Assembly: GCA_944363915.1 (NCBI GenBank)
Contig: CALVVR010000016.1
Coordinates: 1 to 36,846 of the forward strand
Source of the DNA: an uncultured Bacilli bacterium
GTDB lineage: Bacteria > Bacillota_I > Bacilli_A > RF39 > UBA660
Direction: 5' to 3'
DNA: 36,846 bases
In this document: positions 36,844-36,846 of the stretch, piece after piece
Layout: each line of letters opens with the position of its first letter
Position numbering within the stretch: the first letter of the stretch is position 1
The notes under the pieces: model-generated
Told to the model about the DNA's origin: nothing
The model's database searches: none
Seen by the model: the letters and a program-made list of their open reading frames with translations, nothing else
Position numbers and translations under genes: made by a program

Positions 36844-36846
36844 GAT

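Noticed and set aside
1-36846. Mycoplasma code (TGA as Trp)
   Set aside because: All recognised genes use TGG for Trp, and TGA stops the 156-aa gene right at the der start codon.

Overview
The window is AT-rich chromosomal DNA from a low-GC Firmicute-type bacterium. It uses the standard genetic code: TGG is the Trp codon throughout and TGA serves as a stop. AGGAGG/GGTGG-type ribosome sites are strong, and promoters are clean TTGAAA-17-TATAAT or TGnTATAAT boxes. Signal peptides, a lipobox and peptidoglycan-cleaving domains argue for a walled Gram-positive cell. The tmRNA tag ends in AFA, as in mycoplasmas, and fits an uncultured Bacilli/Erysipelotrichia/Mollicutes-related lineage. The exact taxon cannot be fixed from sequence reading alone.

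Layout. (1) 1-3460, minus strand: an accessory block of six genes (histidine phosphatase, HExxH metallopeptidase, small four-Cys protein, JAMM-like protein, two unknowns) transcribed away from an operator-like palindrome at 3527-3548. Stacked inverted repeats lie beyond its distal end at 1-221. (2) 3461-3900: an intergenic region with a candidate small RNA. (3) 3901-6986: pflB and pflA (anaerobic pyruvate cleavage), followed almost immediately by tRNA-Gln(CTG) and tRNA-Val(GAC) and then a terminator. (4) 7071-26655: about 19.5 kb, all plus strand, mixing two secretion machines. The first half is Tad/Flp-pilus-like: CpaB, CpaF ATPase, TadB, TadC, a pilin, TadE-like proteins and a TadZ/CpaE-like protein. 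The second half is type IV secretion-like: two VirB2-like two-helix proteins, a VirB6-like channel protein, PrgI/VirB3, a two-gene VirB4, a SpoIID-M23 wall hydrolase, a lipoprotein and a VirD4 coupling protein. At least seven internal promoters and two terminators divide it into sub-units. (5) 26712-31893: rhodanese, rmuC, a YjdF-like membrane protein, rnr, smpB and an unknown gene, leading to (6) tmRNA at 31919-32262. (7) 32453-36706: a second HExxH protein, a CheD-like protein, engB, an unknown gene and der. A consensus promoter and a hairpin follow at the window edge.

The main object of interest is the Tad/type IV secretion hybrid. It sits among housekeeping genes and has no relaxase, integrase or prepilin peptidase in the window. 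I infer a resident envelope-spanning machine in which a Tad-type motor and pilus work with a VirB4/VirD4-powered channel and a two-domain wall hydrolase opens the peptidoglycan. Its cargo (protein, DNA, or only a surface fibre) cannot be told from the sequence.
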